A stretch of DNA of 34,682 bases from JAFGOM01 sp964428385 (GTDB lineage Archaea > Halobacteriota > Methanomicrobia > Methanomicrobiales > Methanospirillaceae), in the NCBI GenBank assembly GCA_964428385.1, contig CAYRYR010000017.1, positions 1 through 34,682 of the forward strand, in the 5' to 3' direction. This document shows positions 6,305-13,529 of this stretch, one piece after another. The position numbers and the translations under genes were made by a program. The notes beneath the pieces were generated by a model. The model was not told the origin of the DNA. It did not search any database and saw only the letters and a list, made by a program, of their open reading frames with translations. How positions within the stretch are numbered: the stretch's first letter is position 1; the number at the start of each line of letters is the position of its first letter.

Positions 6305-7810
6305 TTATGATAACTGAGTGTATGTTGTCTTATCAGTATCTTCAGTTTCTGGTGCTATAAGCCGGTTTCTACTCCATATCTCTTCACGGTACACGGGACC
6401 ACTGTTATATGTACAAAAGGGAATAAGTGTTCCTTCAGGTGTTGCATAATGAATACAGCACCGTTTTACCCTGTTTACGTCAAAGTTGTAATTATCCATA
6501 AAATGCATCATACCAACAAAAATTGCGTTCCAGTGGAATTCTGAAAGAGATTTAAAATTGTGAGAGATAAGAGTTTTCCCCAGTATCTTCCAGAAACGTG
6601 TATTTGATTTCAAGTCTGATCCTTTCATAGATTTTTTCATTTTGTTAATTGTCCTCAGGATAATAAGTTTTTTCCGAATCTGTCCTTTATTTTCAATTTT
6701 ATCTGCCATCTTGTGTATTGTATCAAAAAAAGTATCGACATCAATGATACTTGTGACCGGAACCAGGCCTTGTTCTGTGACAAAAACATAGGTTGCGGCG
6801 CCACAATGCTGATGGGCCGTAAACCGAATTTGAGATGAACCGGTAAATTTTTCTACAAAATCGGATATTGGAACGATACAGGGAACAGGATAAAAATCAT
6901 CTGGTTGTATCGCATGGTCAGTCTGTTCACTGATGCCATTGATGATATCTGGTATTGTTATCCGTTCCCTCTCAAGTGCTTCAGGAGAGCACGCTCCGGT
7001 GAAAGAAACCGGTTGAAAGTTCACACCCCTGATTATATCAACATTCTCAGCAGCAAAATAGAGAATTCCTCCTAAAATGTGATCGTTCTTTGTTCCAATA
7101 ATAGTTGGAACAAGAACAATACCAAGACCTGCCTTTCTACAATTTTCTATCGTTTTGAGGTCATGAGCCAGCTTAAAGTTTGTCTCTTTTGTGATCCCGT
7201 CAAAATGGAGATACACTGTAGTCACACCGGCTTCTTTAAGCTCCTGTGCCTGATCCGGATTCTGTGCAAGGGTCATGCCATTTGTTGCCAGTTGAACCTG
7301 TTTAAATCCAAGTGCACGCGCCTTTTTAACGATAGCAACGAGATCTTCTCTGAGTGTCGGTTCACCGCCGGCAAATTGTACTGCAGGTACTGGATTTGGT
7401 TTCTGCGCACGAAGCATCTCTAGCATCTGTACTATCTTGTCAAAAGATGGTTCATAAATAAAACCACATGCTTTTGCATTTGCAAAACAGAACTCACATG
7501 AAAGATTACATCGGTTTGTCAGATCAATATTGGCCAGTAATGTCTGCGAGTGATGAAAATTACAGATGCCACAATTAGCAGGACATGTATCTTCAGGAAC
7601 CACTACCTGAGGATTTTCAATCCCTCTTCCAAATGCTTCATAGGAATCAAACCGGTGAAACATCTCTGCATCATTCCAGTACAAATGTCGGAATGTCCCA
7701 TGTTCAGGGCAGGTCCTCTCGATAAATATCTTCCCATCTTCCTCTATAATAGAGGCATCAAGGACGATTTTACAATCAGGACAGATACTTTTTGTCTGTT
7801 TAATATTAAT
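6305..7810 (-). CDS. tes: radical SAM protein, tetraether lipid synthase (Tes/MJ0619) family
   Basis: Radical SAM enzyme, 501 residues with the start chosen here, close to my recollection of about 500 for MJ0619. Tes joins the phytanyl chain ends of archaeal diether lipids to form tetraethers. The SAM-cluster motif is CNLSCEFC (Cys101, Cys105, Cys108); auxiliary cysteines are at CPANCGIC (76, 80, 83), CCIHYATP and the following PFC. GGEPT and ATNG are present. No ATG, GTG or TTG precedes the conserved N-terminal block SICPDC...ERTCPEHG; the first canonical codon, TTG 7684, would delete it. An ATT at 7810 lies 6 nt after GGAGGA and gives an N-terminus reading (M)NIKQTKSICPDC. Function is by family; the non-AUG start is inference. 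It diverges from carS, another membrane lipid gene. Confidence 0.85.
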   Translation of the reverse strand: MNIKQTKSICPDCKIVLDASIIEEDGKIFIERTCPEHGTFRHLYWNDAEMFHRFDSYEAFGRGIENPQVVVPEDTCPANCGICNFHHSQTLLANIDLTNRCNLSCEFCFANAKACGFIYEPSFDKIVQMLEMLRAQKPNPVPAVQFAGGEPTLREDLVAIVKKARALGFKQVQLATNGMTLAQNPDQAQELKEAGVTTVYLHFDGITKETNFKLAHDLKTIENCRKAGLGIVLVPTIIGTKNDHILGGILYFAAENVDIIRGVNFQPVSFTGACSPEALERERITIPDIINGISEQTDHAIQPDDFYPVPCIVPISDFVEKFTGSSQIRFTAHQHCGAATYVFVTEQGLVPVTSIIDVDTFFDTIHKMADKIENKGQIRKKLIILRTINKMKKSMKGSDLKSNTRFWKILGKTLISHNFKSLSEFHWNAIFVGMMHFMDNYNFDVNRVKRCCIHYATPEGTLIPFCTYNSGPVYREEIWSRNRLIAPETEDTDKTTYTQLS

Positions 7811-7816
7811 GAAAAT

Positions 7817-7822
7817 TCCTCC
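7817..7822 (-). promoter_or_regulatory. SD of tes pointing to an ATT start
   Basis: On the minus strand GGAGGA is followed by 6 nt and then ATT (7810-7808), in frame with the Tes N-terminal cysteine block. An ATG at 7824 overlaps this motif but is out of frame and closes after 26 codons. Confidence 0.6.
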
Positions 7823-7860
7823 ATGCCATGTACAATACCATTGTATGTAGATGCCGAATG

Positions 7861-7869
7861 TTTATATCA
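7861..7869. promoter_or_regulatory. shared TATA region between tes and carS
   Basis: TTTATATCA reads as a TATA box on both strands (GATATAAA on minus). On plus, transcription would start about 25 nt downstream near 7890, before the carS SD at 7904. On minus it would start near 7840, before the tes SD at 7822. CCGAATG just upstream on plus could serve as a BRE. A second minus-strand candidate (ATAAATAA, about 7873-7880) overlaps the same segment. Confidence 0.4.
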
Positions 7870-7903
7870 GTTATTTATGCAAGATTATACAGGTATTGAT
7901 CAG

Positions 7904-7910
7904 AAAGGAG
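7904..7910 (+). promoter_or_regulatory. SD of carS pointing to an ATT start
   Basis: AAAGGAG is followed, 10 nt later, by ATT 7921, in frame with the first membrane helix of CarS. A TTG touches the motif at 7911 but is out of frame and stops within seven codons. Confidence 0.5.
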
Positions 7911-7920
7911 TTGAAATCAA

Positions 7921-8469
7921 ATTATTTTTGAAACTATACTTTTACTTATTGGTTCAGCAATCTGGACAATGATGCCTGCATATCTTCCAAACTCAGCGGC
8001 AGCTACAATTGGAGGTAAAATTCCCATTGATTTAGGAAAATATTGGAGGGATGGGAGGCGGATATGTGGGGATGGAAAAACCTACCGCGGTTTTATCGGA
8101 GGGGTTCTCTGTGGAATCATTGTTGGACTTTTCCAGATATACCTACAAAATACCGGATATTTTATAATTTTACCCCATCTAACCCTCTGGTCAGTTGTTC
8201 TGCTCGCCTTTGGCGCATTGCTCGGAGATCTGACAAAAAGTTTTGTAAAGCGCAGGCTGAACAAGAAACAGGGAGATAAATGGATGATTGCTGATCAGTA
8301 TGACCTGGTGGTAGGCGCGTTTCTTCTTCTCTTCCTGTTTGATTACACATGGATGGTACAGGAACTGACACTTCCCATACTGGTGATGATACTTATCCTG
8401 ACCCCGCTTCTGCATCGTGTGGTAAATATTATTGGATATGCAATAGGAGTGAAAGATGTTCCATGGTAG
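7921..8469 (+). CDS. carS: CDP-archaeol synthase
   Basis: Integral membrane enzyme that activates unsaturated archaetidic acid with CTP to give CDP-archaeol, the branch point of archaeal phospholipid synthesis. The family signature DGRRICGDGKTYRGFIGG and the downstream FGALLGDLTKSFVKRR, KQGDKWMIADQYD and hydrophobic helices are clear. The usual N-terminus is a membrane helix ending in ML(P)AY.PN; here that helix (ETILLLIGSAIW) lies upstream of the first ATG (7969). The frame opens after a TGA at 7912 and has no ATG/GTG/TTG before 7969. ATT 7921, 10 nt after AAAGGAG, gives 182 residues, a normal family length. It overlaps pyrE by 7 nt. Confidence 0.88.
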   Translation: MIFETILLLIGSAIWTMMPAYLPNSAAATIGGKIPIDLGKYWRDGRRICGDGKTYRGFIGGVLCGIIVGLFQIYLQNTGYFIILPHLTLWSVVLLAFGALLGDLTKSFVKRRLNKKQGDKWMIADQYDLVVGAFLLLFLFDYTWMVQELTLPILVMILILTPLLHRVVNIIGYAIGVKDVPW

Positions 8470-8984
8470 AAGATACCGTACAAAACCTGTTATGTAAATA
8501 TAAAGCCGTTGAATGCGGTCATTTTATTCTGGCATCAGGCGCTACCAGTACCTGTTACGTTGATGTAAAATCAGCAATGACTAATCCTGAACTATTACAG
8601 GCAATTGCAATTGCGATTGCAGATAAGGCAGCCTGTGATATGATAGCAGGGGTTGCTGTTGGGGGAATCCCACTTGCAGTTGCAACATCACTGGCAACAG
8701 GTCTTCCCTATGCAATTATCAGAAGTAATATGAAAGATCATGGCAAGGGAGGCACCATTATTGGTGATGTTAAAGGAAAACGCGTTCTCCTTGTTGAGGA
8801 TGTTACCACATCCGGTGAATCAGCTCTGTATGGAATTACTGAACTGAGGAACGAAGGGGCCATTGTTGATACGGTTATTTGTGTTGTAGATAGGGGCTCT
8901 TTTGCTGATGAGACACTCAATGCAGCTGGTGTTCGTCTCATCCCCCTGACCAAACTTGATGAACTGGTTAAACAGCAAGTATAA
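8463..8984 (+). CDS. pyrE: orotate phosphoribosyltransferase
   Basis: Cytosolic enzyme of UMP synthesis that joins orotate and PRPP to give OMP; 173 residues, normal for the family. N-terminal landmarks are HFILASGATSTCYVDVK, then GVAVGGIPLA. The PRPP loop LLVEDVTTSGES lies at about 109-120. ATG 8463 is chosen because it begins the family N-terminus and overlaps the end of carS by 7 nt (translational coupling likely); the open frame reaches back to 8349 inside carS. purD follows after 29 nt. Confidence 0.94.
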   Translation: MVEDTVQNLLCKYKAVECGHFILASGATSTCYVDVKSAMTNPELLQAIAIAIADKAACDMIAGVAVGGIPLAVATSLATGLPYAIIRSNMKDHGKGGTIIGDVKGKRVLLVEDVTTSGESALYGITELRNEGAIVDTVICVVDRGSFADETLNAAGVRLIPLTKLDELVKQQV

Positions 8985-9013
8985 TCTCATTTTAAGTACC
9001 AAGGATCATAGAT

Positions 9014-10300
9014 ATGAGACTCCTCATTGTGGGCGGTGGAGGACGGGAACATGCAATAGCAAGCGCACTTGCAAAAAGTTCCAGGATAACTATCTTTGCA
9101 GTTATGAGCAAAGAAAATCCAGGAATCGTAGATATTGCTAAAGAGATACTTATTGAGAACGAGACAAATATCTCCCCTATCCTCTCATTTGTACAGAAAC
9201 ATGCCATAACACATGCATTTATCGGGCCTGAAGCCCCTCTACAAGCAGGCATTACAGATGCTCTGATACGCATAGGAGTAAGATGTGTAGGTCCGACACA
9301 GGCTGCTGCCCGAATCGAGACTGATAAGGCGTTTTGTCGGGAATTAATGAAGCAATATGCGATTCCCGGCTGTCCGGCATATGCCATATTTCATGATTCA
9401 GAGAAAGCGGAGGCATTTTTCACAGAAGAACAGGGAGAATATGCGATTAAACCCATAGGACTGACTGGTGGCAAAGGTGTGAGAATAATGGGAGAACACC
9501 TTGATAGGGACGGTGCCATAGCATATATCAAAGATTTACATGGTGACGTTGTCATTGAAGAACGATTAATAGGTGAGGAGTTTACCCTTCAGGCATTTAC
9601 AGATGGAAAGACCCTTGTTACCATGCCTCTTGTTCAGGATCATAAACGAGCGTATGAAGGAGATATTGGACCAAATACCGGAGGAATGGGTTCTTATAGC
9701 CTTGCAAATCACACCCTCCCATTTGTCACATCTGGCGACCTGAATCAGGCTCAGCATATCATGCAGTCGGCATTACATGCCCTCTCACAAAAAGGGACAC
9801 CCTATTGTGGAATTTTATATGGGCAGTTTATGAATACAGAACAAGGGCCCATGGTCATTGAGTTCAACGCCCGGTTTGGCGATCCTGAAGCGATGAATGT
9901 TCTCACCCTGCTTGACTCAGATCCGTATGATCTGGTCACTGCAATAACATCAGGTACTCTTGATGAAATATCAGTTCAATTTAAAAAATTAGCCACTGTC
10001 TGCAAATATATTGTTCCTGTAGGTTATCCTGATGATCCACAATCAGGAGAGCCATTGGCAATTGGTCCTTATCTCCCTGCGTATCTGTATTATGCAAATG
10101 TAGATCGACAGGGTGATACCTTGTTGACTGCATCCTCACGAACCATCGCATTTGTCGGCACTGGACAAACACTTGCCCAGGCAGAAAAGCAGGCAGAATC
10201 TGCAGCGCGTTGTGTGACTGGTCAGGTCTGGTATCGAAAAGATATTGGAACAGACGAATTATTACAGAAACGGTGCGCCCACATGGAGAAAATTCGATGA
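9014..10300 (+). CDS. purD: phosphoribosylamine-glycine ligase (GAR synthetase)
   Basis: ATP-grasp enzyme of purine synthesis that makes glycinamide ribonucleotide from phosphoribosylamine, glycine and ATP; 428 residues. The N-terminal nucleotide-fold motif GGGGREHAIA starts at residue 5; then FIGPEAPLQAGI, the ATP-grasp loop KPIGLTGGKGV, GPNTGGMGSY and the metal-binding FNARFGDPEAM. These are the diagnostic PurD blocks in the right order. A weak SD (AAGGA) precedes ATG 9014. The stop overlaps the start of argF in an ATGA, so the two are probably translationally coupled. Confidence 0.97.
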   Translation: MRLLIVGGGGREHAIASALAKSSRITIFAVMSKENPGIVDIAKEILIENETNISPILSFVQKHAITHAFIGPEAPLQAGITDALIRIGVRCVGPTQAAARIETDKAFCRELMKQYAIPGCPAYAIFHDSEKAEAFFTEEQGEYAIKPIGLTGGKGVRIMGEHLDRDGAIAYIKDLHGDVVIEERLIGEEFTLQAFTDGKTLVTMPLVQDHKRAYEGDIGPNTGGMGSYSLANHTLPFVTSGDLNQAQHIMQSALHALSQKGTPYCGILYGQFMNTEQGPMVIEFNARFGDPEAMNVLTLLDSDPYDLVTAITSGTLDEISVQFKKLATVCKYIVPVGYPDDPQSGEPLAIGPYLPAYLYYANVDRQGDTLLTASSRTIAFVGTGQTLAQAEKQAESAARCVTGQVWYRKDIGTDELLQKRCAHMEKIR

Positions 10301-11211
10301 AACGGGATTTTATCTCAATTCTGGATATTTCTCCGGATGAGTTGATTCTGGTAATAAAAACGGCTCAGAAACTAAAAAAAGAGCGCAATGAGGGCATTTT
10401 CACAGGAGCACTCAATAACAAAGCACTTGGAATGATATTTGAAAAGTCTTCAACACGTACCAGAATATCATTTGAGGTCGGCATCCAGGAACTCGGAGGG
10501 TTTGCCCTTTTTTTAAATCCCGATGATATGCAATTAGGACGGGGAGAAGAGATTCCTGATACCGCCCGTGTTCTATCACGATTTCTCTCTCTCGTGATGA
10601 TGCGGGTCTTTTCTCACCAGACGGTCAGCGATTTTGCATTGCACGCATCTATACCAGTCATCAATGGACTTTCAGATAAAGAACACCCCTGCCAGATACT
10701 TGCAGATATCCTAACCATAACAGAATATTGTGGAACAACCAGAGGAAAGAAAGTGGCCTTTGTTGGAGATGGCAATAATGTCTGTAACTCTCTCCTCCTC
10801 TCATCATGCATGACAGGTATGGAAATAACCGTGGCCTGCCCGAAACAGTACTGTCCGCATGAAGAAATTGTACATAAGGCACGTGAAATAGGTGGCAATG
10901 TCAGTATTACCCATGATCCATGCGATGCTGTATCAGGTGCTGATGTTGTGATGACTGATACCTGGGTCTCAATGGGAAATGAGCATGAATATGAAAAGCG
11001 AATACATGATTTTTCAGATTATGCTCTCACATCAGACCTGTTACAGCATGCATCTACAAATGTTATCGTGATGCATTGTCTTCCTGCCCACCGAGGTCTT
11101 GAAATTACAAATGAGGTGATCGACGGACCATACAGTGTTGTCTGGGATGAAGCAGAGAACCGACTCCACGTGCAAAAAGCCCTGATGCTCCTTTTAATGG
11201 GCGCAATATAA
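10297..11211 (+). CDS. argF: ornithine carbamoyltransferase
   Basis: Makes citrulline from ornithine and carbamoyl phosphate in arginine synthesis; 304 residues, the usual size. The carbamoyl-phosphate site SSTRTR (51-56), HPCQ (130-133), the ornithine-side TDTWVSMGNE and the catalytic HCLPAHRG (Cys261) identify it as OTCase and not aspartate transcarbamoylase. The start is the ATG of the ATGA overlapping the purD stop. The frame is open back to 10210 but only within purD. It is the last gene of carS-pyrE-purD-argF; a 400-bp gap follows. Confidence 0.96.
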   Translation: MKRDFISILDISPDELILVIKTAQKLKKERNEGIFTGALNNKALGMIFEKSSTRTRISFEVGIQELGGFALFLNPDDMQLGRGEEIPDTARVLSRFLSLVMMRVFSHQTVSDFALHASIPVINGLSDKEHPCQILADILTITEYCGTTRGKKVAFVGDGNNVCNSLLLSSCMTGMEITVACPKQYCPHEEIVHKAREIGGNVSITHDPCDAVSGADVVMTDTWVSMGNEHEYEKRIHDFSDYALTSDLLQHASTNVIVMHCLPAHRGLEITNEVIDGPYSVVWDEAENRLHVQKALMLLLMGAI

Positions 11212-11597
11212 TACCCTCTTAATAGTTAATTGCAAAACATTCTGGAAAGTTTGCCTTAATCTAAGTAGTGCTATGTAGTGCTATGAGTATGCACACCTTA
11301 AAATATCCGCCGTTTCACTTTGATTATTCCAGGAGTGTTCTGCTATGTACTATAAGGGTATCAGATAGTATCAGTCAGAATCACTTTTTTGCGAGTAAGT
11401 ATGCGATATCGCCCAGATATTTTAATCTGAACACATGATTATAATTATCACTCTTTTTTTCACCATTTTCTACTCAAAAAAAACTATCATCAATGGTGAT
11501 ACTCAGGCAGAACAATACTGATTCTGGTAGATGCATTACTTATTCTTACCAGGTTGTCTTAATTGCATGATAGATATGACGATAATTATACGGTAAA
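11212..11597. other. gene-free gap with small repeats
   Basis: Between the convergent argF and UPF0104 genes. A 10-bp direct repeat GTAGTGCTAT occurs twice in tandem (11265-11284). An 8-bp inverted repeat TCACCATT/AATGGTGA (11460-11467 and 11492-11499) brackets a 24-nt loop. A 51-codon plus-strand frame starting near 11284 has no family resemblance and no SD. No RNA gene is recognised. Confidence 0.4.
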
Positions 11598-11613
11598 ACC
11601 TGTGGGTACAGGT
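11598..11613 (-). terminator. hairpin after the UPF0104 gene
   Basis: ACCTGT/ACAGGT (11598-11603/11608-11613) with a 4-nt loop lies directly after the minus-strand stop at 11616, followed on that strand by a short T-run. A weak terminator candidate. Confidence 0.35.
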
Positions 11614-11615
11614 AT

Positions 11616-12674
11616 TCAAAAAAAATCTGTTTCATCAGACTGGTCTTTATCCCCATTTGTTTCAGTAGAGAACTCGCGTCTAAAGATATTAAGACTGCCA
11701 AAAATCCCTAACAGTATGTTTATGTAAAACATGATAACCCGCCAGAGTAAAATAAAAACACCAAGAGCTGCAGATGGGATAATAAGTGCATACAAAGAAG
11801 TCGCCGATAGCTCTGCTATACCTGAAGCTCCCGGGGTTAATGGAATCATGCTCACTGTTGCAATGATAAGCTGAAACAGAAATGATTCTGCAATTGCAGG
11901 AGAAAGACCAAGGCCCATCATAATGACAGATGCAACGATAAATTCTGATAACCAGAAACATCCGGTACATATGAGTCCAATACAAAGTCCCTTCCTTCCA
12001 TGACCGGCATATGCACGGACACCTGTACAGAAATTTTCTATCTCCTGGTCACTTTTACTGATGAGATGGTGAATCCTGGGTAATTTTGTCTTTTGATAAA
12101 GCCAGTGTAACAATCTGGTTACAGTCCTTTTAGCAGGTTCCGGTTTCATTGCAGTGATGAGAATAAAAAGAACAAAGAACACCATGAGAACAAGGGTAAA
12201 TCCCATTATAAAGAGGATCTCATGTGAGAGATCTTGTAAGACCTCCCGCATGATTACAATACTGATGATCCCAAAGAAAACGAGGACGATGGCATCAAAG
12301 ACCCGCTCCATTATTACAACAGCTGTTGCATCCCCGACATTCACGTCAGCTTTATAGAGTTCGTGAATTCTGACAGGTTCTCCTCCTGCCTGTCCCGGGG
12401 TAATTGCTCCCATCAACAGATTGGCAAGGACCATATTGAAACAATGTGAATATCGGACATGGTATCCCAATGAATATGCCATCTCTTTTATCCGTAGTGC
12501 CCAGATACTACAGGATAAAAATCTTAGTCCGATTGCAAGAATCAGAAAAAAAACATTTATTCTCGCAAGATATACCAGGGTGTTCTCATCAAATGTCGAG
12601 ATGAGGACTATAAGTAATACTATTGCACTAAATGCAAGAGAGATCCAGATCCATTTTATCTGCGAACGATTGAT
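11616..12674 (-). CDS. UPF0104 / lysylphosphatidylglycerol synthase-like membrane protein
   Basis: Polytopic membrane protein of 352 residues with the start chosen here, resembling the flippase-type domain (TIGR00374 family, related to the MprF membrane part). Visible marks are GAITPGQAGGEPVR (family: ..ptpgg.Ge..r), VVIMERVFD (family: .v..eR..D), and a C-terminal MIPLTPGASGIAE (family: P..PGg.G..E), with about eight hydrophobic helices and a charged cytosolic tail. The first ATG (12482) would remove the first helix and part of the second (IKWIWISLAFSAIVLLIVLI). The frame runs further to a TGA at 12683-12681 with no ATG/GTG/TTG. ATC at 12674 lies 5 nt after GGTGAT and gives (M)NRSQIKWIW. Substrate unknown; lipid or lipid-sugar handling is the usual guess. 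Confidence 0.78.
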   Translation of the reverse strand: MNRSQIKWIWISLAFSAIVLLIVLISTFDENTLVYLARINVFFLILAIGLRFLSCSIWALRIKEMAYSLGYHVRYSHCFNMVLANLLMGAITPGQAGGEPVRIHELYKADVNVGDATAVVIMERVFDAIVLVFFGIISIVIMREVLQDLSHEILFIMGFTLVLMVFFVLFILITAMKPEPAKRTVTRLLHWLYQKTKLPRIHHLISKSDQEIENFCTGVRAYAGHGRKGLCIGLICTGCFWLSEFIVASVIMMGLGLSPAIAESFLFQLIIATVSMIPLTPGASGIAELSATSLYALIIPSAALGVFILLWRVIMFYINILLGIFGSLNIFRREFSTETNGDKDQSDETDFF

Positions 12675-12679
12675 ATTGC

Positions 12680-12685
12680 ATCACC
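12680..12685 (-). promoter_or_regulatory. SD of the UPF0104 gene pointing to an ATC start
   Basis: GGTGAT on the minus strand, complementary to the 16S rRNA 3' end, is followed by 5 nt and ATC at 12674-12672, which is in frame. An overlapping ATG is out of frame and stops within 20 codons. Confidence 0.5.
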
Positions 12686-12689
12686 TGTG

Positions 12690-13039
12690 AAAAAATTCCA
12701 GACTGCTTAAAAACGAATTGGTGATAATGCTATTTATAGTGCCCTTTCTTTGTTAGCAGAATTCAAAATAAACCATCCCTGAGTGCAAAATAATCCAGTG
12801 CCAGATACCAGCATCAGGATATAGTTACAAGTGACATTCAGGATTGTATACAAAATATCTTAAAAATTTAAACAGAAATTATCCAGTTAACCCTTAATTT
12901 AAAGAAATCTAAAAAATCTAGAGCATTTTTTTATAAAAACCATCCTCTTCTCTCATAAATATCCTAGAATATAAACCGATTACCCCGCGTTTTGCAATAC
13001 TACTTATGTGAAGTATCAGAAGATCGTATAGGAGCCGGG
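12690..13039. other. AT-rich gap, nothing recognised
   Basis: This lies between the UPF0104 start and the RNase III stop. It contains long A/T runs and several possible TATA-like stretches that could serve the UPF0104 gene, but no frame, RNA fold or repeat that I can support. Confidence 0.4.
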
Positions 13040-13513
13040 TTACGCAGGGATCAGACCTAGATGTTTGAGAACACAACGACAGGATATCATATCACCATCA
13101 AGATACACAGCGCCAATAATCGCTTCTACACATTCAGCAAGAACCCTCCCACTGGTCCAGACATGCTGAATCACTTCTCCCTTTCCCCAGAAAACAAATT
13201 TCTCAAGATCCAGATTCTTTCCAATATCTCGCAAAACAGACATGTTTACCATATCCATCTTTTTGATAGTGATAATTCCCTTCTCAGTCTCTCCACATAA
13301 TAAAACAGATTCAATAACTAAAAGATCGATGACCGCATCACCCAGGGTCGCAAATGCATCCATATGAGCGTCTGATGATAAATCATGTTCTCCTGCATAA
13401 GCATAGCGGGTGAGAGCACGGATAAGAAGATCAGTACTGTTAAAATGATAATTAAGAGCTGATTCAAGAAGAGAAAGGGATTTTTGTTTAGAACAGTCAT
13501 CCTCTGTTTTCAT
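13040..13513 (-). CDS. RNase III-family protein, catalytic domain only
   Basis: 157 residues with an RNase III fold and no dsRNA-binding domain (Mini-III size). The signature helix reads DAFATLGDAVIDLLV, where bacterial RNase III has ERLEFLGDAVL. Aligned on LGD, the catalytic Asp (E. coli D45) is kept but Glu41 is Ala and Glu38 is Asp. In the second motif, AECVEAIIGAVYLDG, Glu117 is kept and Asp114 is Glu. The metal site is therefore altered, so the protein may be a weak or specialised nuclease or an RNA-binding relative. I recall such LGD variants in other archaeal family members, so this may be family-wide. It is the last gene of the minus-strand run, 16 nt after the gltA-like gene. Confidence 0.78.
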   Translation of the reverse strand: MKTEDDCSKQKSLSLLESALNYHFNSTDLLIRALTRYAYAGEHDLSSDAHMDAFATLGDAVIDLLVIESVLLCGETEKGIITIKKMDMVNMSVLRDIGKNLDLEKFVFWGKGEVIQHVWTSGRVLAECVEAIIGAVYLDGDMISCRCVLKHLGLIPA

Positions 13514-13529
13514 ATCTATACTATCCAGA

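Noticed and set aside
7550..7972. 140-codon plus-strand frame over the tes N-terminus
   Set aside because: It is antisense to the conserved tes cysteine block, and its end is the +1 frame of the carS N-terminal helix.
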